From Lentilactobacillus diolivorans DSM 14421 (lineage in GTDB: Bacteria > Bacillota > Bacilli > Lactobacillales > Lactobacillaceae): a DNA stretch of 64,000 bases. The DNA lies in assembly GCF_001434255.1 (NCBI RefSeq), contig NZ_AZEY01000058.1, forward strand, positions 1-64,000, written 5' to 3'. Shown here piece by piece: positions 29,780-39,130 of this stretch. A model generated the notes under the pieces. That model saw nothing but the letters and a program-made list of their open reading frames with translations. It had not been told where the DNA came from and did no database searches. The translations under genes and the position numbers were made by a program. Numbering within the stretch: the first letter of the stretch is position 1; each line of letters starts with the position of its first letter.

Positions 29780-31105
29780 ATGGCTTATGAATTTAAACTC
29801 CCAGAGCTTGGAGAAGGAATGGCCGAAGGTGAAGTTGCATCATGGTTGGTAAAACCAGGCGACAAAATTAAGGAAGACGATCCTGTTGTTGAAATTCAAA
29901 ACGACAAGTCCGTTCAAGAATTACCTTCTCCAGTGGCCGGAACTGTTAAATCAATTGAAAAACAAGAAGGAGAGACTGCCGAAGTCGGTGATGTGTTAGT
30001 TGTCATTGATGATGGTTCTCCAGATACCGGCGGTACTGCACCAGCTGCTGCTCCGGCAAAAGAAGAAGCAGCGCCTGAACCGGCAAAAGAGGCAGCACCT
30101 GCACCAGCTGCTGCACCGGTTGCTGCTGCACCAACTGGCGGAACACCAGCTGCTGCCAATCCGGATAAATTAGTTAAGGCGATGCCATCTGTTCGTCAAT
30201 ATGCTCGTGATGAAGGTGTCGATATCACCGCAGTTCCTGCAACTGGTAATCATGGTCAGGTAACTAAAGCTGATGTTGATAACTTTAACCCTGCTGCTGC
30301 GCCCGCTGCAACACCAGCTGCACCAGCCGCCGGTCCAGCACCAGCAGCTGCAAAAGCAACTGGCGGCCCAATTAAGCCATACAAGTCAAGTCAGCCAGAA
30401 CTTGAAACTCGTGAACCAATGTCGATGATGAGAAAGATCATTGCCAAGTCAATGCGAAGCTCTAAAGATATTGCACCTCACGTTACGTCATTTGATGACG
30501 TTGAAGTGACTGCTTTAATGGCTAACCGAAAGAGATACAAGGAAATTGCCAAAGACCGTGACATTCATTTGACATTCCTGCCATATATTGTTAAAGCTTT
30601 GGTTGCTGTTATGAAACAATACCCTGAGTTTAATGCATCAATTGATGACAGCACGCAAGAAATTGTTTACAAGCATTATTACAATATTGGGATTGCTACC
30701 AATACTGATGATGGCTTGTATGTACCAAATATCAAGAATGCTGATGCAAAGGGTATGTTTGAGATTGCCAAGGAAATCACTGAAAATACTCAAGCAGCTT
30801 ATGATAACAAGTTATCTGCAGATAAGATGAGTGGTGGTTCAATTACCATTAGTAATGTCGGCTCAATTGGTGGTGGCTGGTTCACACCAGTTATCAACCA
30901 ACCTGAAGTTGCTATTCTTGGTGTTGGTAAAATTGCTAAGGAACCATATGTTGATCCTGAAGATGGCGAAATTAAAGTTGGCAATATGTTGAAGCTTTCG
31001 TTAAGTTATGATCACAGATTGATTGATGGTGCGCTTGCTCAAAACGCCTTGAATTTGATGAACAAGTTGCTTCATGATCCAGATATGCTTTTGATGGAGG
31101 GATGA
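29780..31105 (+). CDS. pdhC: Dihydrolipoyl acetyltransferase (E2)
   Basis: Core of the pyruvate dehydrogenase complex, passing acetyl groups from lipoate to CoA. One lipoyl domain (lipoylated K43 in NDKSVQEL), an Ala/Pro-rich linker (about 85-130), a peripheral subunit-binding domain ([15 protein letters not shown]), a second Ala/Pro linker (about 172-195), then the catalytic domain ending in YDHRLIDGA with H412 and D416. 441 residues. The linker gives a GC-rich patch with a long opposite-strand open frame that is not a gene. Confidence 0.95.
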   Translation: MAYEFKLPELGEGMAEGEVASWLVKPGDKIKEDDPVVEIQNDKSVQELPSPVAGTVKSIEKQEGETAEVGDVLVVIDDGSPDTGGTAPAAAPAKEEAAPEPAKEAAPAPAAAPVAAAPTGGTPAAANPDKLVKAMPSVRQYARDEGVDITAVPATGNHGQVTKADVDNFNPAAAPAATPAAPAAGPAPAAAKATGGPIKPYKSSQPELETREPMSMMRKIIAKSMRSSKDIAPHVTSFDDVEVTALMANRKRYKEIAKDRDIHLTFLPYIVKALVAVMKQYPEFNASIDDSTQEIVYKHYYNIGIATNTDDGLYVPNIKNADAKGMFEIAKEITENTQAAYDNKLSADKMSGGSITISNVGSIGGGWFTPVINQPEVAILGVGKIAKEPYVDPEDGEIKVGNMLKLSLSYDHRLIDGALAQNALNLMNKLLHDPDMLLMEG

Positions 31106-31112
31106 TCGAATA

Positions 31113-32537
31113 ATGGCTGATGTTGAAAAGAAAGAAACAGTTATCATCGGAGCTGGCCCTGGTGGGTACGTTGCCGCAATCCGAGCATCCGAATTAGGAC
31201 AAAAGGTAACCTTGATTGAAAAATCAGATACCCTTGGTGGTGTTTGCTTAAACGTTGGTTGTGTTCCTTCCAAGGCACTAATTCAAGCCGGACATCGTTT
31301 TCAAGAAGCAAATGATGCGTCGACATACGGAATTACCACGCAACCTGCAACGATTGATTTCAAAAAGACGCAAGATTGGAAACAGAAAAAAGTTGTTGAT
31401 CGAATGACAAGTGGTGTCAAGATGCTTTTAAATAAGCATAAGGTTGAAATTATCCAAGGCGAAGCTGTTTTGGATAGTGATACGCAATTACGGGTAATGC
31501 CGGTTGGACCACAACAATTTATGTCAACAAACACCGGGACAACAATTCAATTTGATAATTTGATTATTGCCTCTGGCTCTCATCCAATTGAAATTCCTGG
31601 ATTTAAGTTCGAAGGTCGAGTGGTTGACTCAACCGGCGGCTTGAACCTACCGGAAATTCCAAAAGAGTTTGTTGTTATTGGTGGTGGCTATGTTGGGACT
31701 GAATTAGCCGGCGCATATGCAAACTTGGGTTCCCATGTCACGATTATTGAAGGTTTACCATCAATCCTTGCTGGGTTCAGTAAAGATATGGTTTCAGTTG
31801 TTTTGAAGAGCTTGAAAAAGAAGGGCGTTGATGTTGTCACCAGCGCAACTGCTAAGAAAGCGGTTCAAGACGATCAATCAGTCAGTGTTACCTATGAAGT
31901 TGATGGTAAGGAAACAACGGTTAAGGCTGATTACTGCATGGTAACGGTTGGCCGTCGTCCAAATACAGATGATCTTGGTTTGGAATACACCAAGGTTAAA
32001 CTAGACGATCATGGCATTGTTCAAACTGATGAACAAGGTCGGACCGATTCACCGCATATCTTTGCAATTGGTGACATTGCTTCAGGACCTGCTCTAGCTC
32101 ATAAGGCATTCTTCCAAGGAAAAGTTGCTGCTGGTGCAATTGCCGGCAAGAACACTGCTAATGATTATATTGGCGTTCCAGGAGTTTGCTTCACTGACCC
32201 AGAGATGGCCGTTGTTGGGATGACTCAGGCACAAGCAAAGGATAAAGGCGTTGAAGTTGCAACTGCCAAATTCCCATTTGCAGGAAATGCTCGAGCAGTT
32301 TCACTGGATGAAGCTGAAGGGTTTGTTCGTTTAATTTACACTAAGGATGATAAGACAATTCTTGGCGGCGAAGTTGTTGGCCCAGGTGCCAGTGATTTAA
32401 TTGCTGAACTTAGTTTGGCAGTTAACGGCCGAATGAACGTTGAAGATATTGCCTTAACAATTCATCCACATCCAACCTTGAGCGAGCCAATTCAAGAAGC
32501 CGCTGATGTTGCACTTGGCTTCCCAACTCATATTTAG
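31113..32537 (+). CDS. pdhD: Dihydrolipoamide dehydrogenase (E3)
   Basis: FAD/NAD disulfide oxidoreductase that reoxidises the lipoyl groups. FAD motif GAGPGGYVAA at 13-22, redox cysteines C45 and C50 in CLNVGCVPSK, NAD-binding GGGYVGTELA, second FAD motif FAIGDIASG, and the active-site HPHPTLSE of the dimer interface. 474 residues. Seven bases after pdhC, so co-translated. Confidence 0.95.
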   Translation: MADVEKKETVIIGAGPGGYVAAIRASELGQKVTLIEKSDTLGGVCLNVGCVPSKALIQAGHRFQEANDASTYGITTQPATIDFKKTQDWKQKKVVDRMTSGVKMLLNKHKVEIIQGEAVLDSDTQLRVMPVGPQQFMSTNTGTTIQFDNLIIASGSHPIEIPGFKFEGRVVDSTGGLNLPEIPKEFVVIGGGYVGTELAGAYANLGSHVTIIEGLPSILAGFSKDMVSVVLKSLKKKGVDVVTSATAKKAVQDDQSVSVTYEVDGKETTVKADYCMVTVGRRPNTDDLGLEYTKVKLDDHGIVQTDEQGRTDSPHIFAIGDIASGPALAHKAFFQGKVAAGAIAGKNTANDYIGVPGVCFTDPEMAVVGMTQAQAKDKGVEVATAKFPFAGNARAVSLDEAEGFVRLIYTKDDKTILGGEVVGPGASDLIAELSLAVNGRMNVEDIALTIHPHPTLSEPIQEAADVALGFPTHI

Positions 32538-32595
32538 ATAACAATACGTTGGCTACTGATTTATCAATAGCTTGCTGGTTAAATAAGTTAAAATT

Positions 32596-32648
32596 AGACT
32601 TGGTTAGAAAACTGATTTTATTCAGTTTCACTAACTGGGTCTTTTTTG
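32596..32648 (+). terminator. Terminator of the pdhABCD operon
   Basis: AGACTTGGTTAGAAAACTGA (32596-32615) pairs with TCAGTTTCACTAACTGGGTC with internal mismatches, followed by TTTTTTGT. Confidence 0.8.
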
Positions 32649-32697
32649 TGTCATGTTGAGGATGATGTCCAAAGGATAGCAATTCATAGAAATATCG

Positions 32698-32845
32698 AGG
32701 CTGAGACAAAAGTAATTTTGTCCGGTCCCGTTTTGTGTAATCACGATTGTTACCAGGCAAAAACGCGGGATAAAAGGCAACTTCCAGTCGTGTAATCGGA
32801 TTATCCAAATATTCAAATTCAGAATATCTCGCTGAAACTTGTTAC
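32698..32845. repeat. Dispersed two-hairpin repeat, partial copy
   Basis: GGCTGAGACAAAAGTAATTT and TTTTGTCCGGTCCC form the terminator half, then the linker GTAATCACGATTGTTACCAG and the 5' half of the second hairpin (CGCGGGATAAAAGGCAACTT, with GTAATCGGATTATCC). The complementary arm is missing or strongly diverged. Confidence 0.7.
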
Positions 32846-32856
32846 TTAGCTAAAAC

Positions 32857-32968
32857 GTGGACCAGCAAGCAGCCCCCGGCCATATAAGCCCCCTGACTTA
32901 ATATTCCAAAACCGGGAATATCAAGTCAGGGGGCTTATATTCTGGGAGCTAACCGCTTGCTGGCCCAC
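32857..32968. repeat. Very long imperfect hairpin downstream of pdhD
   Basis: Nested complementary arms: 32857-32870 with 32955-32968 (14 positions, one mismatch), 32871-32877 with 32944-32950 (one mismatch), 32882-32899 with 32923-32940 (18 bp perfect, GC-rich), and 32901-32907 with 32915-32921 (7 bp), closing on a 7-base loop. About 45 base pairs in 112 bases. A GGTTTTTGAG follows a few bases later. It does not share sequence with the dispersed repeat. No gene is visible in 32538-33224. Confidence 0.85.
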
Positions 32969-33128
32969 TCTGGTTTTTGAGAACTACAATGATTGCTGCG
33001 TTTATTTACCAGATTTGAGTGCTTGTTGTTTTCTGACTTTGTTTTATCAGACTTACAAGATATAAACGGATATCTAAAAACTCTTTTGAGGTGTCGCGGC
33101 TTTATTTATTGAACACGACAATTTTTAT

Positions 33129-33156
33129 TTCACAAAGTCAGAATCTATTCTATAAT
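33129..33156 (+). promoter_or_regulatory. Promoter of the UPF0223 gene
   Basis: TTCACA (33129-33134) and TATAAT (33151-33156), 16-base spacer, 68 bases before the gene. Confidence 0.6.
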
Positions 33157-33224
33157 TAAGCCATGAATGAATTTATCGAGCTATGAGATGATGGTTATTT
33201 ACTTAACTGATTGGAGTTGGTTAA

Positions 33225-33524
33225 ATGAGTCAAGAATATGAGTACCCATTAATAGACGGGTTGAATGTTGATGAAATTGTGATTTTGACTGATTTTTATC
33301 AGAGTATTGAAGAAGCATATGAAAATTCTTCTGGAATTCCGCGGCCAAAATTTATGACGGCTTATAACGCTTTTAAACGAATCATTCCTTCGAAGATGGA
33401 ACAAAGACAGCTGGAGCGTGAGTTTAAAGAGCAGTCTGGTTACGATGCTTTTCAAGTTATCAAGACTGCTGACCGGAATGATAATAAAATAATTAAGGTG
33501 TATGGGGCAAAAAATGGAAATTGA
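33225..33524 (+). CDS. UPF0223 family protein
   Basis: Cytoplasmic protein of 99 residues of a conserved Firmicutes family of unknown function (YktA-like): YPLIDGLNVDEIVILTDFYQ, FMTAYNAFKRIIPSKMEQRQ, and a C-terminal RELEREF-like EREFKEQSGYDAFQVIK. It overlaps the inositol-phosphatase family gene, the same neighbour pair as yktA-yktC in Bacillus. Confidence 0.85.
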   Translation: MSQEYEYPLIDGLNVDEIVILTDFYQSIEEAYENSSGIPRPKFMTAYNAFKRIIPSKMEQRQLEREFKEQSGYDAFQVIKTADRNDNKIIKVYGAKNGN

Positions 33525-34293
33525 TGAAATAAAAGAGATTGATAAGACGGTTAAGAGTTGGTTGCGGGAATCTCGTGACAATGTTTTACGGAAAATTGAT
33601 ACGCGATTGACAGTAAATACTAAGACTAGTCGTAAGGATCTAGTGACCAACATTGATAAGCAAAACGAACAGTTTTTAGTTTCAAAGATTCGAGATTTTG
33701 ATCCTGAATCTCGTATTCTTGGTGAGGAAGGTTTTGGGGACAAGGTTGTGTCCACTGAAGGTCAGGTTTGGATTGTTGACCCAATTGACGGCACAATGAA
33801 TTTTGTGAAGCAGCGCAATCATTTTGCAATTATGATTGCGCTTTACGTCGATGGTGAAGGTGTTCTCGGCTATATTTTAGACGTGATCGGAAATCGACTG
33901 TTATCTGGCGGGCCGGCACTTGGTGTGTTTGACAATGGTCACCCGTTGGCAGAGGTGGTTGATACGCCACTTTCTAATGGGCTGATTGGGCTTAGCGGAC
34001 CGTTGGTGCTGCATAACACGTTTAATATGGTTGATATTGCTCAAAAGTCGCTGGGAATGAGGATTTATGGCAGTGCAGGAATCGACATTATTTCGGTGCT
34101 CAGAGGAGAATTGGTGGGGTATATTTCTTATCTGAAACCGTGGGATTTTGGGGCCGGCAGAATTCTATGCGATGTTGCTGGACTTGAAATGACAACTATT
34201 GACGGAAAGCAGTTAGGTGTGTTATCATCAGAACCGGTATTGTTAGCAACACGAAATGCACATCGAGACATTCTTACAATTGTAAGTCAATAG
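33514..34293 (+). CDS. Inositol monophosphatase family protein
   Basis: Magnesium-dependent sugar/inositol phosphatase fold (SuhB/YktC group). The metal motif is WIVDPIDGTMNFV, preceded by ILGEEGFGD, with PWDFGAGRILCDVAG as the second signature. The ATG at 33514 has GGGG 6 bases upstream; ATG 33502 is an alternative that would add four residues. About 259 residues. Substrate unknown. Confidence 0.85.
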   Translation: MEIDEIKEIDKTVKSWLRESRDNVLRKIDTRLTVNTKTSRKDLVTNIDKQNEQFLVSKIRDFDPESRILGEEGFGDKVVSTEGQVWIVDPIDGTMNFVKQRNHFAIMIALYVDGEGVLGYILDVIGNRLLSGGPALGVFDNGHPLAEVVDTPLSNGLIGLSGPLVLHNTFNMVDIAQKSLGMRIYGSAGIDIISVLRGELVGYISYLKPWDFGAGRILCDVAGLEMTTIDGKQLGVLSSEPVLLATRNAHRDILTIVSQ

Positions 34294-34297
34294 TCAT

Positions 34298-34323
34298 ACT
34301 GTGACGGTTGTCACAGTTTTTTT
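34298..34323 (+). terminator. Terminator after the inositol-phosphatase family gene
   Basis: ACTGTGAC (34298-34305) and GTCACAGT (34310-34317), 4-base loop, then TTTTTT. Confidence 0.9.
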
Positions 34324-34398
34324 ATGCAAATAGATATGAAAATACATTAAGATGTGTTATCTTCGGTAAGAACTTATTAATGAAGGGAAGCAAACGAC

Positions 34399-36246
34399 TT
34401 GGATACAAAATTAAAAACACGTAACGACATTCGCAATATTGCAATTATCGCCCACGTTGACCACGGTAAGACAACTTTGGTTAATGAATTATTGAAACAA
34501 TCAGACACTTTGGCCGCACATACTCAAATTGAGGATCGGGCCCTTGACTCGAACGCAATTGAAAGAGAACGAGGTATCACCATTCTTTCAAAGAATACGG
34601 CTGTTAAATATGGGGACAAACAAATTAACATTTTGGATACCCCAGGACATGCGGACTTCGGTGGTGAAGTTGAGCGAATCATGCGAATGGTCGATGGTGT
34701 TTTACTGGTCGTTGATGCTTTTGAAGGGACAATGCCTCAAACCCGATTTGTTTTGAAAAAGGCTTTGGAACAACATTTAACCCCAATCGTGGTTATTAAT
34801 AAGGTTGACCGTGAAGGTGCTCGTCCTGAAGAAGTTGTTGATGAAGTGCTGGACTTGTTTATTGAATTAGGTGCTGATGAGGAACAATTGGACTTCCCAG
34901 TTGTTTATGCTTCAGCAATGAACGGGACTTCAAGCTATGATTCTGATATTAGCACCCAAGCGCATACAATGAAGCCAATCTTTGATACGATTATTAAGGA
35001 TATTCCAGCGCCAATTGATAACTCTGAAGAACCACTTCAATTCCAAGTTGCCTTACTTGATTACAACGATTTTGTTGGTCGTATCGGAATTGGCCGAATT
35101 TTCCGTGGTCGGATTAAAGTTGGCGACAACGTTACGGTTATGAAATTAGATGGATCGAAGAAGAACTTCCGAGTTACTAAGTTAATGGGATTCATCGGTC
35201 TTAAGAAAGTTGATATTAATGAAGCAAAGGCCGGTGATTTGATCGCAGTTTCCGGTATGGAAGAAATTAATGTTGGTGAAACAGTGGTTGATCCTCATAC
35301 GCCTGAAGCTTTGCCAATTTTACGAATTGATGCGCCAACGCTGCAAATGACTTTTGGAACCAATACATCACCATTTGCCGGCACGGATGGTAAGTTTGTG
35401 ACTGCTCGCCAGTTGGGTGATCGTCTGAAGCGTGAACTTCATACTGATGTTTCATTACGAGTTGAAGATACTGATCAACCAGGTGCTTGGACTGTCTCTG
35501 GTCGTGGGGAATTGCATTTGTCAATTTTAATTGAGACATTGCGCCGTGAAGGATTTGAATTACAAGCATCACGTCCGGAAGTTATTTATCGTGAAATTGA
35601 TGGTCAAATGAGCGAACCATTTGAATCTGTTCAGATTGACACACCTGACGAATATACAGGTTCAATTATCGATACGCTTTCACAACGAAAAGCAGAAATG
35701 CAAAATATGGAAACGACTGATAATGGTCAAACTCGTTTAACCTTCTTAGCACCTTCACGTGGATTGATCGGATATTCAACTGAATTCTTATCATTAACGC
35801 GTGGCTATGGGATTATGAACCATACTTTCGAGAAGTATCTCCCGGTTATCAAAGGCTGGAATCCTGGTCGGACAAAGGGAACTTTGGTTTCAATGAATGA
35901 TGGTAAGGCCACCACCTATGCCATGATGGGAATTGAAAGTCGTGGTACCTTATTGATTGATCCAGGTACCGAAGTTTATGAAGGAATGATCGTTGGCGAA
36001 AATAACCGTGAAAATGACATTACGGTTAATATTACAAAGGGTAAGAACTTAACCAACGTTCGTGCTGCTGGTTCTGATGATATGGCACGAATTAAGACAC
36101 CTACTCATTTATCACTTGAAGAGTCACTTGAATTTTTGAACACGGATGAGTTGTGTGAAGTAACACCTCATTTCATTCGTCTTCGTAAAAAGATTCTTAA
36201 CACTAATTCACGTGAAAAGGATGCCAAGCGAAAGAAGCATAACTAA
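34399..36246 (+). CDS. typA: Translational GTPase TypA/BipA
   Basis: Ribosome-associated GTPase involved in ribosome assembly and stress or cold growth. G1 AHVDHGKTT (18-26), switch motif RERGITI, G3 [16 protein letters not shown]4 [13 protein letters not shown], and C-terminal domains with the TypA-specific [12 protein letters not shown] and APSRGLIGY. 615 residues. The start is TTG 34399, with AAGGGAAG 10 bases upstream; no ATG fits. Confidence 0.95.
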   Translation: MDTKLKTRNDIRNIAIIAHVDHGKTTLVNELLKQSDTLAAHTQIEDRALDSNAIERERGITILSKNTAVKYGDKQINILDTPGHADFGGEVERIMRMVDGVLLVVDAFEGTMPQTRFVLKKALEQHLTPIVVINKVDREGARPEEVVDEVLDLFIELGADEEQLDFPVVYASAMNGTSSYDSDISTQAHTMKPIFDTIIKDIPAPIDNSEEPLQFQVALLDYNDFVGRIGIGRIFRGRIKVGDNVTVMKLDGSKKNFRVTKLMGFIGLKKVDINEAKAGDLIAVSGMEEINVGETVVDPHTPEALPILRIDAPTLQMTFGTNTSPFAGTDGKFVTARQLGDRLKRELHTDVSLRVEDTDQPGAWTVSGRGELHLSILIETLRREGFELQASRPEVIYREIDGQMSEPFESVQIDTPDEYTGSIIDTLSQRKAEMQNMETTDNGQTRLTFLAPSRGLIGYSTEFLSLTRGYGIMNHTFEKYLPVIKGWNPGRTKGTLVSMNDGKATTYAMMGIESRGTLLIDPGTEVYEGMIVGENNRENDITVNITKGKNLTNVRAAGSDDMARIKTPTHLSLEESLEFLNTDELCEVTPHFIRLRKKILNTNSREKDAKRKKHN

Positions 36247-36356
36247 AATATGACTGACTTGTTAGTTAGTACTGACGTTAGTTATCTTTCCTTGATTATT
36301 GGTAAACTCTTTTTTCAATAACTGATGACTGGTTAAATAAATAAAAAACATTAACA

Positions 36357-36390
36357 AGGGAGCTAACTACATTTGTGGTTGGCTTTTTTG
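36357..36390 (+). terminator. Terminator after typA
   Basis: AGCTAACTAC (36361-36370) with GTGGTTGGCT (36375-36384), two wobble pairs, followed by TTTTTT. The remainder of the gap up to ftsW holds only the promoter at 36523. Confidence 0.82.
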
Positions 36391-36522
36391 CTGTTATGTT
36401 AATAATTTATCGATAAAGGTGAGCTTTAGAAACAAAGATTTTGTCAAATGGTATAGCTAACCAGACTTCTTTTTAAGACTCGATTAATTCTTTAAGGCGT
36501 ACAAGGACGATAACTTACTTTA

Positions 36523-36531
36523 TGCTATAAT
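36523..36531 (+). promoter_or_regulatory. Extended -10 promoter of the ftsW cluster
   Basis: TGCTATAAT at 36523-36531 fits the extended -10 consensus exactly; the -35 region (AAGGAC at 36503-36508) is poor. It lies 46 bases before the ftsW start. Confidence 0.7.
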
Positions 36532-36577
36532 GTAAACCAATGCATTTACATATTGCGCATAAATTGGAGTGGAATCA

Positions 36578-37747
36578 ATGAACCGCTTAAGAAATATTGA
36601 TTATTTAATTTTTATTCCTTATCTCATTATGAGTACTATTGGAGTAATTATGGTCTATTCGGCCAGTGCCAACATTGGTGTTCAAAATGGTGGTAGTCCG
36701 TTTGGATATTTAATTAAACAGCTAATTTTTACTGGAATTGGTTTTGTGATCGTTTGTATGATGACGGCTTTAAATATCAATAAGTTACGTAACAAAACGC
36801 TTTTATTGGGATTTGAAATTGCCTTGTTTGTTATTTTGTGCTATTTATTATTAGTTGGCGAAACAATCAATGGGGCCGCTGGTTGGATTCGACTGGGACC
36901 TCTTAGCATTCAGCCCGCAGAATTTGTGAAGTTCTTTCTGATTATTCGATTAGCTAATGTTATCGACCAAAAGCAGGATATTATTTCATTATCTTCACAA
37001 AATTGGTGGCATGAGCTTTGGCCCACTATGGTGAGAACAACAATTTTACTTTTACTAATATTCATGCAACCAGATGCTGGTGGAGCTGCGATCAATTTTG
37101 CGATTGCTTTCATCATTTTGATGACCAGTGGTATTTCGTGGAAAAAGGGATTGGCAGGTATTTTTGGCTGTATTGCACTGATTGCTGCAATCATCAAGTT
37201 TGTTTTGGTGCCATTATCAAAAGTAAGTGATTCTTACCAGCTACAGCGAATAATCGCGTTTACCAATCCATTTGGTCATGCAACTGGTGCTGGCCAACAA
37301 TTGGTTAATTCATATTATGCGATTAGTAACGGTGGTTTGTTTGGGGTAGGGCTCGGAAACAGTATTCAAAAAACGGGTTATTTACCAGAACCGAATACTG
37401 ATTTTATAATGGCAATTTTGACGGAAGAATTAGGAGCCGTTGCAGCAGTTTGTGTTTTGGCGATGCTGGCTCTGATTGTCACCCGAATTGTTTTAATTGG
37501 TGTTCGGAGCAATGATACGTATCAAAGCTTGATCTGCTATGGTACTGCAACTTATTTAACCATCCAAGCATTGTTCAATATGGGCGGTGTCTTAGGCATC
37601 TTGCCAATTACCGGTGTGACTTTTCCATTTATTAGCTATGGGGGATCTAGCATTTTAACGCTTTCCCTTTGCTTGGGTCTGGTATTAAACATTAGTGGTC
37701 GGCAAAAGCAAGCGCGACACGAATTGAAAATGGCTGCTGTAAGATAG
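36578..37747 (+). CDS. ftsW: FtsW/RodA-family peptidoglycan glycosyltransferase
   Basis: SEDS-family polytopic membrane protein that polymerises lipid II, for division (FtsW) or elongation (RodA). About ten hydrophobic helices; conserved VMVYSAS in the first helix, GAAGWIRLGPLSIQPAEFVK, MQPDAGGAAINF with the catalytic aspartate, and PNTDFIMAILTEELG and PFISYGGSS at the end. ATG 36578 has GGAG upstream; GTG 36569 is an alternative. The position before ylbG-rsmD-coaD favours FtsW over RodA. Confidence 0.85.
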   Translation: MNRLRNIDYLIFIPYLIMSTIGVIMVYSASANIGVQNGGSPFGYLIKQLIFTGIGFVIVCMMTALNINKLRNKTLLLGFEIALFVILCYLLLVGETINGAAGWIRLGPLSIQPAEFVKFFLIIRLANVIDQKQDIISLSSQNWWHELWPTMVRTTILLLLIFMQPDAGGAAINFAIAFIILMTSGISWKKGLAGIFGCIALIAAIIKFVLVPLSKVSDSYQLQRIIAFTNPFGHATGAGQQLVNSYYAISNGGLFGVGLGNSIQKTGYLPEPNTDFIMAILTEELGAVAAVCVLAMLALIVTRIVLIGVRSNDTYQSLICYGTATYLTIQALFNMGGVLGILPITGVTFPFISYGGSSILTLSLCLGLVLNISGRQKQARHELKMAAVR

Positions 37748-37770
37748 AAGTTAAAGGAGATGAAGGGCCA

Positions 37771-38064
37771 TTGGCATTTGAAATTCAACCAACTGAAGGA
37801 TTGATTGTTTATTTACATTCCTTGAAACATTCTCGAAATCTAAGATCATTTGGTCGGCTATACTATGTTTCCAAGAGAATGCGGTATGCGCTGTTATATG
37901 TCAGTTTGAACCAAGAGGACGAGGTAATTAAAAAGTTAACTGCTCAAAATTACGTTAAACAGGTTGTGCCCTCCCATCTGAACGAGCTTTTAAGTAAGGT
38001 AGCTGATAATGACTCTAATGGTCAAGATGATGATGATCGATTTGATGAAGATTTTGAAAATTAA
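37771..38064 (+). CDS. ylbG: YlbG family (DUF2129) protein
   Basis: A conserved Firmicutes protein of unknown function; 97 residues including the family core GLIVYLHSLKHSRNLRSFGR and VSKRMRYALLYV, and a very acidic tail (DDDDRFDEDFE). The start TTG 37771 follows AAGGGCC. Always encoded next to rsmD and coaD in this group, as here. The tail is disordered and slightly longer than usual. Confidence 0.85.
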   Translation: MAFEIQPTEGLIVYLHSLKHSRNLRSFGRLYYVSKRMRYALLYVSLNQEDEVIKKLTAQNYVKQVVPSHLNELLSKVADNDSNGQDDDDRFDEDFEN

Positions 38065-38075
38065 CGAGGTAAATG

Positions 38076-38642
38076 ATGCGAATTGTATCTGGTGAATATG
38101 GTGGTATTCGATTAAGTCCGGTAAAGAGTGACAAAACACGACCAACAACTGATAAAGTAAAAGAGTCTTTATTTAGTATGACAGGACCATACTTTAATGG
38201 TGGCGTCTTTCTCGATTTATTTGCAGGATCTGGCGCGGTTGGAATTGAAGCAGTTTCCCGAGGAATGAGCAAGGCCGTATTAGTTGATCGTCAATTTCAA
38301 GCCATCAAGGCAATTAAAGAAAATATTGATAAAATTCATGCTCAAGACCAGTTTGAAGTTATTAAAGGAAGTGCTGATGCGGTTTTAAAACAGTTAGCTG
38401 ATCGTCAGATGACCTTCGATATGGTATTTTTAGACCCCCCATATAAGAAACAACGGATTATTGATACGTTATCGTTATTAACAGAATTAAAGTTACTATC
38501 TGATCAAGCCGTAGTGATCTGTGAAACGGACAACCAAACTGATCTGCCGACTGAAGATGGACGGTTCAAAGCCATAAAAAGAAAGAATTATGGATTAACT
38601 AATCTGGTTATTTATAACTATCAAATGGAGAATATGCAATGA
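38076..38642 (+). CDS. rsmD: 16S rRNA (guanine966-N2)-methyltransferase
   Basis: SAM-dependent enzyme that methylates G966 of 16S rRNA. Motifs: MRIVSGEYGGIRL at the N-terminus, TRPTTDKVKESLF, SAM-binding LDLFAGSGAVGIEA and catalytic FLDPPYKK. Two adjacent ATG codons (38073 and 38076) are possible; GAGG is upstream. 188 residues. Overlaps coaD by four bases (ATGA). Confidence 0.93.
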   Translation: MRIVSGEYGGIRLSPVKSDKTRPTTDKVKESLFSMTGPYFNGGVFLDLFAGSGAVGIEAVSRGMSKAVLVDRQFQAIKAIKENIDKIHAQDQFEVIKGSADAVLKQLADRQMTFDMVFLDPPYKKQRIIDTLSLLTELKLLSDQAVVICETDNQTDLPTEDGRFKAIKRKNYGLTNLVIYNYQMENMQ

Positions 38643-39115
38643 CAAGTGGATTATATGCGGGAAGTTTTGACCCCATTACTTTGGGGCATGTTGATGTTAT
38701 TAGACGTGCAAGTCGAATTTTTGATCGTGTAATTGTCACAATTAGCATTAATACAAGTAAACACGCGCTCTTTTCAATCGAGGAGCGGACTCGTTTTGCA
38801 AAAGAAGCGTTGCAGGCTTTTAAAAATGTGACCGTTGTTTCTTCGCATGAATTAACCGTTAATTTCGCCGAACAAATGGGGGCCGACGTTTTAATTCGTG
38901 GGGTACGTGGCAGTTCGGACATTGACTCTGAACTTGCAATTGCCGGATTAAACGAGCAATTGGATGCCAAAGTTCAAACCATTTTTATCCCAACAGCGGC
39001 AAATTATCGTGACTTTTCATCCAGCATGATTAAAGAAATCGCAAAATTTCATGGTGATGTGAGTCATTTTGTCCCTGAACAGGTTGCGATAGCGTTACAA
39101 TCTAAATTTCAATAA
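38639..39115 (+). CDS. coaD: Phosphopantetheine adenylyltransferase
   Basis: Fourth step of coenzyme A synthesis, transferring AMP to 4'-phosphopantetheine. The nucleotidyltransferase motif GSFDPITLGHVDVIRRA is near the start; RGVRGSSDIDSELAIAGLN and SSSMIKEIAKF (ISSS-type) follow. 158 residues. Coupled to rsmD. Confidence 0.95.
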   Translation: MTSGLYAGSFDPITLGHVDVIRRASRIFDRVIVTISINTSKHALFSIEERTRFAKEALQAFKNVTVVSSHELTVNFAEQMGADVLIRGVRGSSDIDSELAIAGLNEQLDAKVQTIFIPTAANYRDFSSSMIKEIAKFHGDVSHFVPEQVAIALQSKFQ

Positions 39116-39130
39116 TAAAGTTGGTGGATT

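Noticed and set aside
29914-30159. Long Ala/Gly-rich open frame opposite pdhC
   Set aside because: It is a by-product of the Ala/Pro linker codons of the E2 subunit; no ribosome binding site and low-complexity composition.
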